This document shows positions 1-11,500 of a DNA stretch of 64,000 nucleotides, piece by piece. Position 1 is the stretch's first letter; each line of letters opens with the position of its first letter. Position numbers and translations under genes: made by a program. The stretch covers positions 7,044,001-7,108,000 of the forward strand of contig OX940863.1 in NCBI GenBank assembly GCA_954871525.1, given 5' to 3'. This DNA is from Parietaria judaica. Taxonomy: Eukaryota > Streptophyta > Magnoliopsida > Rosales > Urticaceae. Below the pieces are notes generated by a model. That model made no database searches, was not told the DNA's origin, and saw only the letters and a list, made by a program, of their open reading frames with translations.

Positions 1-174
1 CTCTTGTTATATTCAAATTCCAATGTATAAGCCCTAAAATCATTATTTTTTCAATTGGTTCGAAATTGAAGGTTGTAAAAAATGTAAAATAAAGAAATGC
101 TATAGGAAATGCTATAGCATTTCCTATGGCATTTCTCGTCAACAATTTAATCCTTGCATATTTTCGCATGAGAA
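1..174 (+). repeat. Reference type A monomer (174 bp)
   Basis: The window happens to start at a convenient phase, so window and monomer coordinates coincide here. Landmarks are a T-tract (T6) at 46-51, CAATTG at 52-57, TTCGAA at 59-64, AAATTT in the consensus at 63-68, an A-tract (A6) at 77-82, the 42-bp palindrome at 94-135, CTCGTCAAC around 135-143, and TGCATATTTTTGCATGAG at about 155-172. This copy differs from the consensus at a few bases, for example AAATTGAAGG and TTTTCGCATG. Type A carries the spacer AAAAAATGTAAAATAAAG. Because 174 is 58 codons, consecutive type A monomers keep one minus-strand frame open without being coding. Confidence 0.93.
94..135. repeat. 42-bp near-perfect palindrome inside the monomer (reference copy)
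   Basis: The arms are GAAATGCTATAGGAAATGCTA and its reverse complement, centred between positions 114 and 115. Every pair matches except T101 opposite G128. The element decomposes into two direct copies of the 12-mer GAAATGCTATAG, followed by two inverse copies (CTATAGCATTTC, CTATGGCATTTC) that overlap at the central CTATAG. It recurs in nearly every monomer. In RNA the one DNA mismatch would be a U-G wobble, so a transcript could form a long hairpin. Cruciform or hairpin formation is inferred from symmetry, not measured. Repeat-driven slippage at the 12-mer explains common short and long forms elsewhere. Confidence 0.93.
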
Positions 175-347
175 CTCTTGTTATATTCAAATTCCAATGT
201 ATAAGCCCTAAAATCATTATTTTCTCAATTGGTTCGAAATTTAAGGTTGTAAAAAAGTCAAATAAAGAAATGCTATAGGAAATGCTATAGCATTTCCTAT
301 GGCATTTCTCGTCAACTATTTAATCCTTGCATATTTTTGCATGAGAA
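175..347 (+). repeat. Reference type B monomer (173 bp)
   Basis: This is the same monomer with the spacer changed to AAAAAAGTCAAATAAAG, one base shorter than type A, and usually with TTTTCTCAATTGG in place of TTTTTTCAATTGG. The two changes travel together, so type B is a real subfamily and not random drift. It alternates irregularly with type A in the left two thirds of the window and becomes rare after about 43 kb. Each type B monomer shifts the minus-strand frame and ends the spurious open frames. Confidence 0.88.
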
Positions 348-2749
348 CTCTTGTTATATTCAAATTCCAATGTATAAGTCCTAAAATCATTATTTTTTCA
401 ATTGGTTCGAAATTTAAGGTTGTAAAAAATGTAAAATAAAGAAATTCTATAGGAAATGCTATAGCATTTCTCGTAAACAATTTAATCCTTGCATATTTTT
501 GCATGAGAACTCTTGTTATATTCAAATTCCAATGTATAAGCCCTAAAATCATTATTTTTTCAATTGGTTCGAAATTTAAGGTTGTAAAAATTGTAGAATA
601 AAGAAATTCTATAGGAAATGCTATAGCATTTCCTATGGCATTTCTCGTCAACAATTTAATCCTTGCATATTTTTTCATGAGAACTCTTGTTATATTAAAA
701 TTCCAATGTATAAGCCCTAAAATCATTATTTTTTCAATTGGTTCGAAATTGAAGGTTGTAAAAAATGTAAAATAAAGAAATGCTATAGGAAATGCTTCTA
801 TGGCATTTCTCATCAACAATTTAATCCTTGCATATTTTGGGATGAGAACACTTGTTATATTCAAATTCCAATGTATAAGCCCTAAAATCATTATTTTCTC
901 ATTTGGTTCGAATTTTAAGGTTGTAAAAAAGTCAAATAAAGAAATGCTATAGGAAATGCTATAGCATTTCCTATGACATTTCTCGTCAACAATTTAATCC
1001 TTGCATATTTTTGCATGAGAACTCTTGTTATATTCAAATTCCAATGTATAAGCCCTAAAATCATTATTTTTTCAATTGGTTCGAAATTTAAGGTTGTAAA
1101 AAAGTCAAATAATGAAATGCTATAGGAAATGCTATAGCATTTCCTATGGCATTTCTCGTCAACAATTTAATCCTTGCATATTTTTTCATGAGAACTCTTG
1201 TTATATTCAAATTCCAATGTATAAGCCCTAAAATCATTATTTTTTCAATTGGTTCGAAATTGAAGGTTGTAAAAAATGTAAAATAAAGAAATGCTATAGG
1301 AAATGCTATAGCATTTCCTATGGCATTTCTCGTCAACAATTTAATCCTTGCATATTTTCGCATGAGAACTCTTGTTATATTCAAATTCCAATGTATAAGT
1401 CCTAAAATCATTGTTTTTTCAATTGGTTCGAAATTTAAGGTTGTAAAAACTGTAAAATAAAGAAATTCTATAGGAAATGCTATAGCATTTCCTATGGCAT
1501 TTCTCGTCAACAATTTAATCCTTGCATATTTTTGCATGAGAACTCTTGTTATATTCAAATTCCAATGTATAAGCCCTAAAATCATTATTTTTTCAATTGG
1601 TTCGAAATTTAAGGTTGTAAAAATTGTAGAATAAAGAAATTCTATAGGAAATGCTATAGCATTTCCAATGGCATTTCTCGTCAACAATTTAATCCTTGCA
1701 TATTTTTTCATGAGAACTCTTGTTATATTCAAATTCCAATGTATAAGCCCTAAAATCATTATTTTTTCAATTGGTTCGAAATTGAAGGTTGTAAAAAATG
1801 TAAAATAAAGAAATGCTATAGGAAATGCTATAGCATTTCCTATGGCATTTCTCGTCAACAATTTAATCCTTGCATATTTTCGCATGAGAACTCTTGTTAT
1901 ATTCAAAGTCCAATGTATAAGCCCTAAAATCATTATTTTCTCAATTGGTTCGAAATTTAAGGTTGTAAAAAAGTCAAATAAAGAAATGCTATAGGAAATG
2001 CTATAGCATTTCCTATAGCATTTCTCGTCAACAATTTAATACTTGCATATTTTTGCATGAGAACTCTTGTTATATTCAAATTCCAATGTATAAGCCCTAA
2101 AATCATTATTTTTTCAATTGGTTCGAAATTTAAGGTTGTAAAAAATGTAAAATAAAGAAATGCTATAGGAATTACTATAGCATTTCTTATAGCATTTCTC
2201 GTCAACAATTTAATCCTTGCATATTTTCGCATGAGAACTCTTGTTATATTCAAATTCCAATGTATAAGCCCTAAAATCATTATTTTCTCAATTGGTTCGA
2301 AATTTAAGGTTGTAAAAAAGTCAAATAAAGAAATGCTATAGGAAATGCTATAGCATTTCCTATGGCATTTCTCGTCAACAATTTAATCCTTGCATATTTT
2401 TGAATGAGAACTCTTGTTATATTCAAATTCCAATGTATAAGCCCTAAAATCATTATTTTTTCAATTGGTTCGAAATTTAAGGTAGTAAAAAATGTAAAAT
2501 AAAGAAATTCTATAGGAAATGCTATAGCATTTCCTATGGCATTTCTCGTCAACAATTTAATCCTTGCATATTTTTTCATGAGAACTCTTGTTATATTCAA
2601 ATTCCAATGTATAAGCCCTAAAATCATTATTTTTTCAATTGGTTCGAAATTTAAGGTTGTAAAAAATGTAAAATAAAGAAATGCTATAGGAAATGCTATA
2701 GCATTTCCTATGGCATTTCTCGTCAACAATTTAATCCTTGCATATTTTG

Positions 2750-5700
2750 GGATGAGAACACTTGTTATATTCAAATTCCAATGTATAAGCCCTAAAATCA
2801 TTATTTTCTCAATTGGTTCGAATTTTAAGGTTGTAAAAAAGTCAAATAAAGAAATGCTATAGGAAATGCTATAGCATTTCCTATGACATTTCCCGTCAAC
2901 AATTTAATCCTTGCATATTTTTGCATGAGAACTCTTGTTATATTCAAATTCCAATGTATAAGCCCTAAAATCATTATTTTTTCAATTGGTTCGAAATTTA
3001 AGGTTGTAAAAAATGTAAAATAAAGAAATTCTATAGGAAATGCTATAGCATTTCCTATGGCATTTCTCGTCAACAATTTAATCCTTGCATATTTTTTCAT
3101 GAGAACTCTTGTTATATTCAAATTCCAATGTATAAGCCCTAAAATAATTATTTTTTCAATTGGTTCGAAATTTAAGGTTGTAAAAAATGTAAAATAAAGA
3201 AATGCTATAGGAAATGCTCCTATGGCATTTCTCATCAACAATTTAATCCTTGCATATTTTGGGATGAGAACACTTGTTATATTCAAATTCCAATGTATAA
3301 GCCCTAAAATCATTATTTTCTCAATTGGTTCGAATTTTAAGGTTGTAAAAAAGTCAAATAAAGAAATGCTATAGGAAATGCTATAGCATTTCCTATGACA
3401 TTTCTCGTCAACAATTTAATCCTTGCATATTTTTGCATGAGAACTCTTGTTATATTCAAATTCCAATGTATAAGCCCTAAAATCATTATTTTTTCAATTG
3501 GTTCGAAATTTAAGGTTGTAAAAAATGTAAAATAAAGAAATGCTATAGGAAATGCTATAGCATTTCCTATGGCATTTCTCGTCAACAATTTAATCCTTGC
3601 ATATTTTTTCATGAGAACTCTTTTTATATTCAAATTACAATGTATAAGCCCTAAAATCATTATTTTTTCAATTGGTTCGAATTTTAGGTCGTAAACAATG
3701 TAAAATAAAGAAATGCTATAGGAAATGCTATAGGATTTCCTATGACATTTCTCGTCAACAATTTAATACTTGCATATTTTGGCATGAGAACTCTTTTTAT
3801 ATTAAAATTCGAATGTATAAGCCCTAAAATCATTATTTTCTCAATTGGTTCGAAATTTAAGGTTGTAAAAAAGTCAAATAAAGAAATGCTATAGGAAATG
3901 CTATAGCATTTCCTATGGCATTTCTCGTCAACTATTTAATCCTTGCATATTTTTGCATGAGAACTCTTGTTATATTCTAATTCCAATGTATAAGCTTTAA
4001 AATCATTATTTTTTCAATTGGTTCGAAATTTAGGGTCGTAAAAAATGTAAAATAAAGAAATGCTATAGGAAATACTATAGCATTTCCTATGGCATTTCTC
4101 GTCAACAATTTAATCCTTGCATATTTTTGCATGAGAACTCTTGTTATATTCAAATTCCAATGTATAAGCCCTAAAATCATTATTTTTTCAATTGGTTCGA
4201 AATTTAAGGTTGTAAAAATTGAAGAATAAAGAAATTCTATAGGAAATGCTATAGCATTTCCTATGGCATTTCTCGTCAACAATTTAATCCTTGCATATTT
4301 TTTCATGGGAACTCTTGTTATATTCAAATTCCAATGTATAAGCCCTAAAATCATTATTTTTTCAATTGGTTCGAAATTTAAGGTTGTAAAAAATGTAAAA
4401 TAAAGAAATGCTATAGGAAATGCTATAGCATTTCCTATGGCATTTCTCGTCAACAATTTAATCCTTGCATATTTTGGGATGAGAACACTTGTTATATTCA
4501 AATTCCAATGTATAAGCCCTAAAATCATTATTTTCTCAATTGGTTCGAATTTTAAGGTTGTAAAAAAGTCAAATAAAGAAATGCTATAAGGAAATGCTAT
4601 AGCATTTCCTATGACATTTCTCGTCAACAATTTAATCCTTGCATATTTTTGCATGAGAACTCTTGTTATATTCAAATTCCAATGTATAAGCCCTAAAATC
4701 ATTATTTTTTCAATTGGTTCGAAATTTAAGGTTGTAAAAAATGTAAAATAAAGAAATTCTATAGGAAATGCTATAGCATTTCCTATGGCATTTCTCGTCA
4801 ACAATTTAATCCTTGCATATTTTTTCATGAGAACTCTTGTTATATTCAAATTCCAATGTATAAGCCCTAAAATAATTATTTTTTCAATTGGTTCGAAATT
4901 TAAGGTTGTAAAAAATGTAAAATAAAGAAATGCTATAGGAAATGCTCCTATGGCATTTCTCATCAACAATTTAATCCTTGCATATTTTGGGATGAGAACA
5001 CTTGTTATATTCAAATTCCAATGTATAAGCCCTAAAATCATTATTTTCTCAATTGGTTCGAATTTTAAGGTTGTAAAAAAGTCAAATAAAGAAATGCTAT
5101 AGGAAATGCTATAGCATTTCCTATGACATTTCTCGTCAACAATTTAATCCTTGCATATTTTTGCATGAGAACTCTTGTTATATTCAAATTCCAATGTATA
5201 AGCCCTAAAATCATTATTTTTTCAATTGGTTCGAAATTTAAGGTTGTAAAAAATGTAAAATAAAGAAATGCTATAGGAAATGCTATAGCATTTCCTATGG
5301 CATTTCTCGTCAACAATTTAATCCTTGCATATTTTTTCATGAGAACTCTTTTTATATTCAAATTACAATGTATAAGCCCTAAAATCATTATTTTTTAAAT
5401 TGGTTCGAATTTTAGGTCGTAAACAATGTAAAATAAAGAAATGCTATAGGAAATGCTATAGGATTTCCTATGACATTTCTCGTCAACAATTTAATACTTG
5501 CATATTTTGGCATGAGAACTCTTGTTATATTAAAATTCGAATGTATAAGCCCTAAAATCATTATTTTCTCAATTGGTTCGAAATTTAAGGTTGTAAAAAA
5601 GTCAAATAAAGAAATGCTATAGGAAATGCTATAGCATTTCCTATGGCATTTCTCGTCAACTATTTAATCCTTGCATATTTTTGCATGAGAACTCTTGTTA

Positions 5701-6604
5701 TATTCTAATTCCAATGTATAAGCTTTAAAATCATTATTTTTTCAATTGGTTCGAAATTTAGGGTCGTAAAAAATGTAAAATAAAGAAATGCTATAGGAAA
5801 TACTATAGCATTTCCTATGGCATTTCTCGTCAACAATTTAATCCTTGCATATTTTTGCATGAGAACTCTTGTTATATTCAAATTCCAATGTATAAGCCCT
5901 AAAATCATTATTTTTTCAATTGGTTCGAAATTTAAGGTTGTAAAAATTGAAGAATAAAGAAATTCTATAGGAAATGCTATAGCATTTCCTATGGCATTTC
6001 TCGTCAACAATTTAATCCTTGCATATTTTTTCATGAGAACTCTTGTTATATTCAAATTCCAATGTATAAGCCCTAAAATCATTATTTTTTCAATTGGTTC
6101 GAAATTTAAGGTTGTAAAAAATGTAAAATAAAGAAATGCTATAGGAAATGCTATAGCATTTCCTATGGCATTTCTCGTCAACAATTTAATCCTTGCATAT
6201 TTTGGGATGAGAACACTTGTTATATTCAAATTCCAATGTATAAGCCCTAAAATCATTATTTTCTCAATTGGTTCGAATTTTAAGGTTGTAAAAAAGTCAA
6301 ATAAAGAAATGCTATAAGGAAATGCTATAGCATTTCCTATGACATTTCTCGTCAACAATTTAATCCTTGCATATTTTTGCATGAGAACTCTTGTTATATT
6401 CAAATTCCAATGTATAAGCCCTAAAATCATTATTTTTTCAATTGGTTCGAAATTTAAGGTTGTAAAAAATGTAAAATAAAGAAATGCTATAGGAAATGCT
6501 ATAGCATTTCCTATGGCATTTCTCGTCAACAATTTAATCCTTGCATATTTTTTCATGAGAACTCTTTTTATATTAAAATTACAATGTATAAGCCCTATAA
6601 TCAT
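2750..6604 (+). repeat. 1728-bp higher-order repeat, about 2.2 copies
   Basis: Rare variants recur at a fixed 1728-bp offset: the shortened palindrome GAAATGCTCCTATGG at 3216 and 4944, the block with TTTTAGGTCGTAAACAATG after 3661 and after 5389, CAACTATTTAATCC with ATTCTAATTCC near 3920-3990 and 5660-5710, and the spacer AAATTGAAGAATAAAG near 4217 and 5945. The unit is about 10 monomers. At the left edge the offset is 1727, explained by one extra A in GCTATAAGG at 4583. The match ends at about 4876/6604, where the second copy switches to another monomer type. Confidence 0.88.
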
Positions 6605-9600
6605 TGTTTTTTCAATTGGTTCGAATTTTAGGTCGTAAACAATGTAAAATAAAGAAATGCTATAGCAAATAATATAGCATTTCCTATGGCATTTCTCGTC
6701 AACAATTTAATACTTGCATATTTTGGCATGAGAACTCTTGTTATATGCAAATTCGAATGTATAAGCCCTAAAATCATTATTTTCTCAATTGGTTCGAAAT
6801 TTAAGGTTGTAAAAAAGTCAAATAAAGAAATGCTATAGGAAATGCTATAGCATTTCCTATGGCATTTCTCGTCAACTATTTAATCCTTGCATATTTTTGC
6901 ATGAGAACTCTTGTTATATTCTAATTCCAATGTATAAGCTTTAAAATCATTATTTTTTCAATTGGTTCGAAATTTAGGGTCGTAAAAAATGTAAAATAAA
7001 TAAATGCTATAGGAAATACTAAAGCATTTCCTATGGCATTTCTCGTCAACAATTTAATCCTTGCATATTTTTGCATGAGAACTCTTGTTATATTCAAATT
7101 CCAATGTATAAGCCCTAAAATCATTATTTTTTCAATTGGTTCGAAATTTAAGGTTGTAAAAATTGTAGAATAAAGAAATTCTATAGGAAATGCTATAGCA
7201 TTTCCTATGGCATTTCTCGTCAACAATTTAATCCTTGCATATTTTTTCATGAGAACTCTTGTTATATTCAAATTCCAATGTATAAGCCCTAAAATCATTA
7301 TTTTTTCAATTGGTTCGAAATTTAAGGTTGTAAAAAATGTAAAATAAAGAAATGCTATAGGAAATTCTATAGCATTTCCTATGGCATTTCTCGTCAACAA
7401 TTTAATCCTTGCATATTTTGGCATGAGAACTCTTGTTATATTCAAAATTCCAATGTATAAGCCCTAAAATCATTATTTTCTCAATTGGTTCGAAATTTAA
7501 GGTTGTAAAAAAGTCAAATAAAGAAATGCTATAGGAAATGCTATAGCATTTCCTATGGCATTTCTCGTCAACAATTTAATCCTTGCATATTTTGGCATGA
7601 GAACTCTTGTTATATTCAAATTCCAATGTATAAGCCCTAAAATCAATATTTTCTCAATTGGTTCGAAATTTAAGGTTGTAAAAAAGTCAAATAAAGAAAT
7701 GCTATAGGAAATGCTATAGCATTTCCTATGACATTTCTCGTCAACAATTTAATCCTTGCATATTTTTGCATGAGAACTCTTGTTATATTCAAATTCCAAT
7801 TTATAAGCCCTAAAATCATTATTTTTTCAATTGGTTCGAAATTTAAGGTTGTAAAAAATGTAAAATAAAGAAATGCTATAGTAAATGCTATAGCATTTCC
7901 TATGGCATTTCTCGTCAACAATTTAATCCTTGCATATTTTGGGATGAGAACACTTGTTATATTCAAATTCCAATGTATAAGCCCTAAAATCATTATTTTC
8001 TCAATTGGTTCGAATTTTAAGGTTGTAAAAAAGTCAAATAAAGAAATGCTATAGGAAATGTTATAGCATTTCCTATGACATTTCTCGTCAACAATTTAAT
8101 CCTTGCATATTTTTGCATGAGAACTCTTGTTATATTCAAATTCCAATTTATAAGCCCTAAAATCATTATTTTTTCAATTGGTTCGAAATTTAAGGTTGTA
8201 AAAAATGTAAAATAAAGAAATGCTATAGTAAATGCTATAGCATTTCCTATGGCATTTCTCGTCAACAATTTAATCCTTGCATATTTTTGCATGAGAACTC
8301 TTGTTATATTGAAATTCCAATGTATAAGCCCTAAAATCATTATTTTTTCAATTGGTTCGAAATTTAAGGTTGTAAAAAAGTCAAATAAAGAAATGCTATA
8401 GGAAATGCTATAGCATTTCCTATGGCATTTCTCGTCAACAATTTAATCCTTGCATATTTTTGCATGAGGACTTTTGTTATATTAAAATTCCAATGTATAA
8501 GCTTTAAAATCATTATTTTTTCAATTGGTTCGAAATTTAAGGTCGTAAAAAATGTAAAATAAAGAAATGCTATAGGAAATTCTATTGCATTTCCTATGGC
8601 ATTTCTCGTCAGCAATTTAATCCTTGCATATTTTTGCATGAGAACACTTGTTATATTCAAATTACAATGTATAAGCCCTAAAATCATTATTTTCTCAATT
8701 GGTTCGAAATTTAAGGTTGTAAAAAAGTCAAATAAAGAAATGCTATAGGAAATGCTATAGCATTTCCTATGGCATTTCTCGTCAACAATTTAATCCTTGC
8801 ATATTTTTGCATGAGAACTTTTGTTATATTAAAATTCCAATGTATAAGCTTTAAAATCATTATTTTTTCAATTGGTTCGAAATTTAAGGTCGTAAAAAAT
8901 GTAAAATAAAGAAATGCTATAGGAAATTCTATAGCATTTCCTATGGCATTTCTCGTCAGCAATTTAATCCTTGCATATTTTTGCATGAGAACACTTGTTA
9001 TATTCAAATTCCAATGTATAAGCCTTAAAATCATTATTTTTTCAATTGGTTCGAAATTTAAGGTTGTAAAAAATGTAATATAAAGAAATTCTATAGGAAA
9101 TTCTATAGCATTTCATGTGGCATTTCTCGTCAACAATTTAATCCTTGCATATTTTTTCATGAGAACTCTTGTTATATTCAAATTCCAATGTATAAGCCCT
9201 AAAATCATTATTTTTTCAATTGGTTCGAAATTTAAGGTTGTAAAAAATGTAAAATAAAGAAATGCTATAGGAAATGCTATAGCATTTCCTATGGCATTTC
9301 TCGTCAACAATTTAATCCTTGCATATTTTTTCATGAGAACTCTTTTTATATTCAAATTACAATGTATAAGCCCTATAATCATTATTTTTTCAATTGGTTC
9401 GAATTTTAGGTCGTAAACAATGTAAAATAAAGAAATGCTATAGGAAATGCTATAGCATTTCCTATGGCATTTCTCGTCAACAATTTAATACTTGCATATT
9501 TTGGCATGAGAACTCTTGTTATATGCAAATTCGAATGTATAAGCCCTAAAATCATTATTTTCTCAATTGGTTCGAAATTTAAGGTTGTAAAAAAGTCAAA

Positions 9601-11500
9601 TAAAGAAATGCTATAGGAAATGCTATAGCATTTCCTATGGCATTTCTCGTCAACTATTTAATCCTTGCATATTTTTGCATGAGAACTCTTGTTATATTCT
9701 AATTCCAATGTATAAGCTTTAAAATCATTATTTTTTCAATTGGTTCGAAATTTAGGGTCGTAAAAAATGTAAAATAAAGAAATGCTATAGGAAATACTAT
9801 AGCATTTCCTATGGCATTTCTCGTCAACAATTTAATCCTTGCATATTTTTTCATGAGAACTCTTGTTATATTCAATTTCCAATGTATAAGCCCTAAAATC
9901 ATTATTTTTTCAATTGGTTCGAAATTTAAGGTTGTAAAAAATGTAAAATAAAGAAATGCTATAGGAAATGCTATAGCATTTCCTATGGCATTTCTCGTCA
10001 ACAATTTAATCCTTGCATATTTTGGGATGAGAACACTTGTTATATTCAAATTCCAATGTATAAGCCCTAAAATCATTATTTTCTCAATTGGTTCGAATTT
10101 TAAGGTTGTAAAAAAGTCAAATAAAGAAATGCTATAGGAAATGCTATAGCATTTCCTATGGCATTTCTCGTCAACAATTTAATCCTTGCATATTTTTGCA
10201 TGAGAACTCTTGTTATATTCAAATTCCAATGTATAAGCCCTAAAATCATTATTTTTTCAATTGGATCGAAATTTAAGGTTGTAAAAAATGTAAAATAAAG
10301 AAATGCTATAGGAAATGCTATAGCATTTCCTATGGCATTTCTCGTCAACAATTTAATCCTTGCATATTTTTGCATGAGGACTTTTGTTATATTAAAATTC
10401 CAATGTATAAGCTTTAAAATCATTATTTTTTCAATTGGTTCGAAATTTAAGGTCGTAAAAAATGTAAAATAAAGAAATGCTATAGGAAATTCTATAGCAT
10501 TTCCTATGGCATTTCTCGTCAGCAATTTAATCCTTGCATATTTTTGCATGAGAACACTTGTTATATTCAAATTCCAATGTATAAGCGTTAAAATCATTAT
10601 TTTTTCAATCGGTTCGAAATTTAAGGTTGTAAAAAATGTAATATAAAGAAATTCTATAGGAAATTCTATAGCATTTCATATGGCATTTCTCGTCAACAAT
10701 TTAATCCTTGCATATTTTTTCATGAGAACTCTTGTTATATTCAAATTCCAATGTATAAGCCCTAAAATCATTATTTTTTCAATTGGATCGAAATTTAAGG
10801 TTGTAAAAAATGTAAAATAAAGAAATGCTATAGGAAATGCTATAGCATTTCCTATGGCATTTCTCGTCAACAATTTAATCCTTGCATATTTTCGCATGAG
10901 AACTCTTGTTATATTCAAATTCCAATGTATAAGCCCTAAAATCATTATTTTCTCAATTGGTTCAAAATTTAAGGTTGTAAAAAAGTCAAATAAAGAAATG
11001 CTATAGGAAATGCTATAGCATTTCCTATGGCATTTCTCGTCAACAATTTAATCCTTGCATATTTTTGCATGAGAACTCTTGTTATATTCAAATTCCAATG
11101 TATAAGCCCTAAAATCATTATTTTTTCAATTGGTTCGAAATTTAAGGTTGTAAAAAATGTAAAATAAAGAAATGCTATAGGAAATACTATAGCATTTCTT
11201 ATAGCATTTCCCGTCAACAATTTAATCCTTGCATATTTTTGCATGAGAACTCTTGTTATATTCAAATTCCAATGTATAAGCCCTAAAATCATTATTTTTT
11301 CAATTGGTTCGAAATTTAAGGTTGTAAAAAATGTAAAATAAAGAAATTCTATAGGAAATGCTATAGCATTTCCTATGGTATTTCTCGTCAACAATTTAAT
11401 CCTTGCATATTTTTTCATGAGAACTCTTGTTATATTCAAATTCCAATGTATAAGCCCTAAAATCATTATTTTTTCAATTGGTTCGATATTTAAGGTTGTA
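6605..11500 (+). repeat. Mixed monomer domain with one 2.78-kb-spaced duplicated block
   Basis: Contains A and B monomers plus variants with AAATTCTATAGGAAATTC and CATTTCATATGG (near 9090 and 10650). The block starting with TCGAATTTTAGGTCG at 6621, including ATATGCAAATTCGAATG, recurs from 9399, an offset of about 2778 bp (16 monomers). A marker monomer with GAAATACTATAGC and CTTATAGCATTTCCC near 11181 reappears near 38014. No gene or unique sequence is seen. Confidence 0.8.
7670..9057 (+). repeat. 347-bp dimeric higher-order repeat, four units
   Basis: One 174-bp and one 173-bp monomer alternate strictly. The same landmark recurs at 7670, 8017, 8364 and 8711, a spacing of 347 bp each time. 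The third and fourth units share CTTTTGTTATATTAAAATTCC, GTCAGCAATTTAATCC and the AGGTCGTAAAAAATG spacer, so they are closest to each other. The first and second share CCAATTTATAAGCCC and GCTATAGTAAATGC. This is the clearest short-period HOR in the left half. Confidence 0.85.

Larger units (their letters stand above)
1..2750 (+). repeat. Left domain: irregular mix of type A and type B monomers
   Basis: About 16 monomers. Variants seen here include TTTTTTCATGAG, TTTTCGCATGAG and the GGGATGAGAACACTTG form near 838. Around 780-815 one palindrome is shortened, with GGAAATGCTTCTATGG replacing the centre, and its neighbour reads CTCATC in place of CTCGTC. A run of five in-phase 174-bp monomers lies at about 1088-1933. 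I see no gene or inserted element in this stretch. Confidence 0.85.

Noticed and set aside
57..73. CENP-B box candidate around GGTTCGAAATTTAAGG
   Set aside because: It shares TTCG with the core CENP-B motif but lacks the required downstream A and CGGG positions, so I do not call it.
94..135. Rho-independent terminator or bacterial operator
   Set aside because: The stem is AT-rich, is not followed by a consistent T-run, occurs in every satellite monomer, and the context is eukaryotic repeat DNA.
1..174. Assignment to a named satellite family or species by monomer length
   Set aside because: Many unrelated satellites are 170-180 bp long and I do not recognise this sequence. Length alone cannot identify it. 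A database search of the consensus would be decisive.
3977..5041. Minus-strand open frame of 354 codons, and dozens like it, made of a repeating 58-residue unit
   Set aside because: 174 bp is 58 codons, so one frame stays open through consecutive type A monomers and closes at 173-bp monomers. Starts are arbitrary ATGs, the product changes with every indel, and the frame follows the satellite rather than a gene. I saw no sign of coding constraint.
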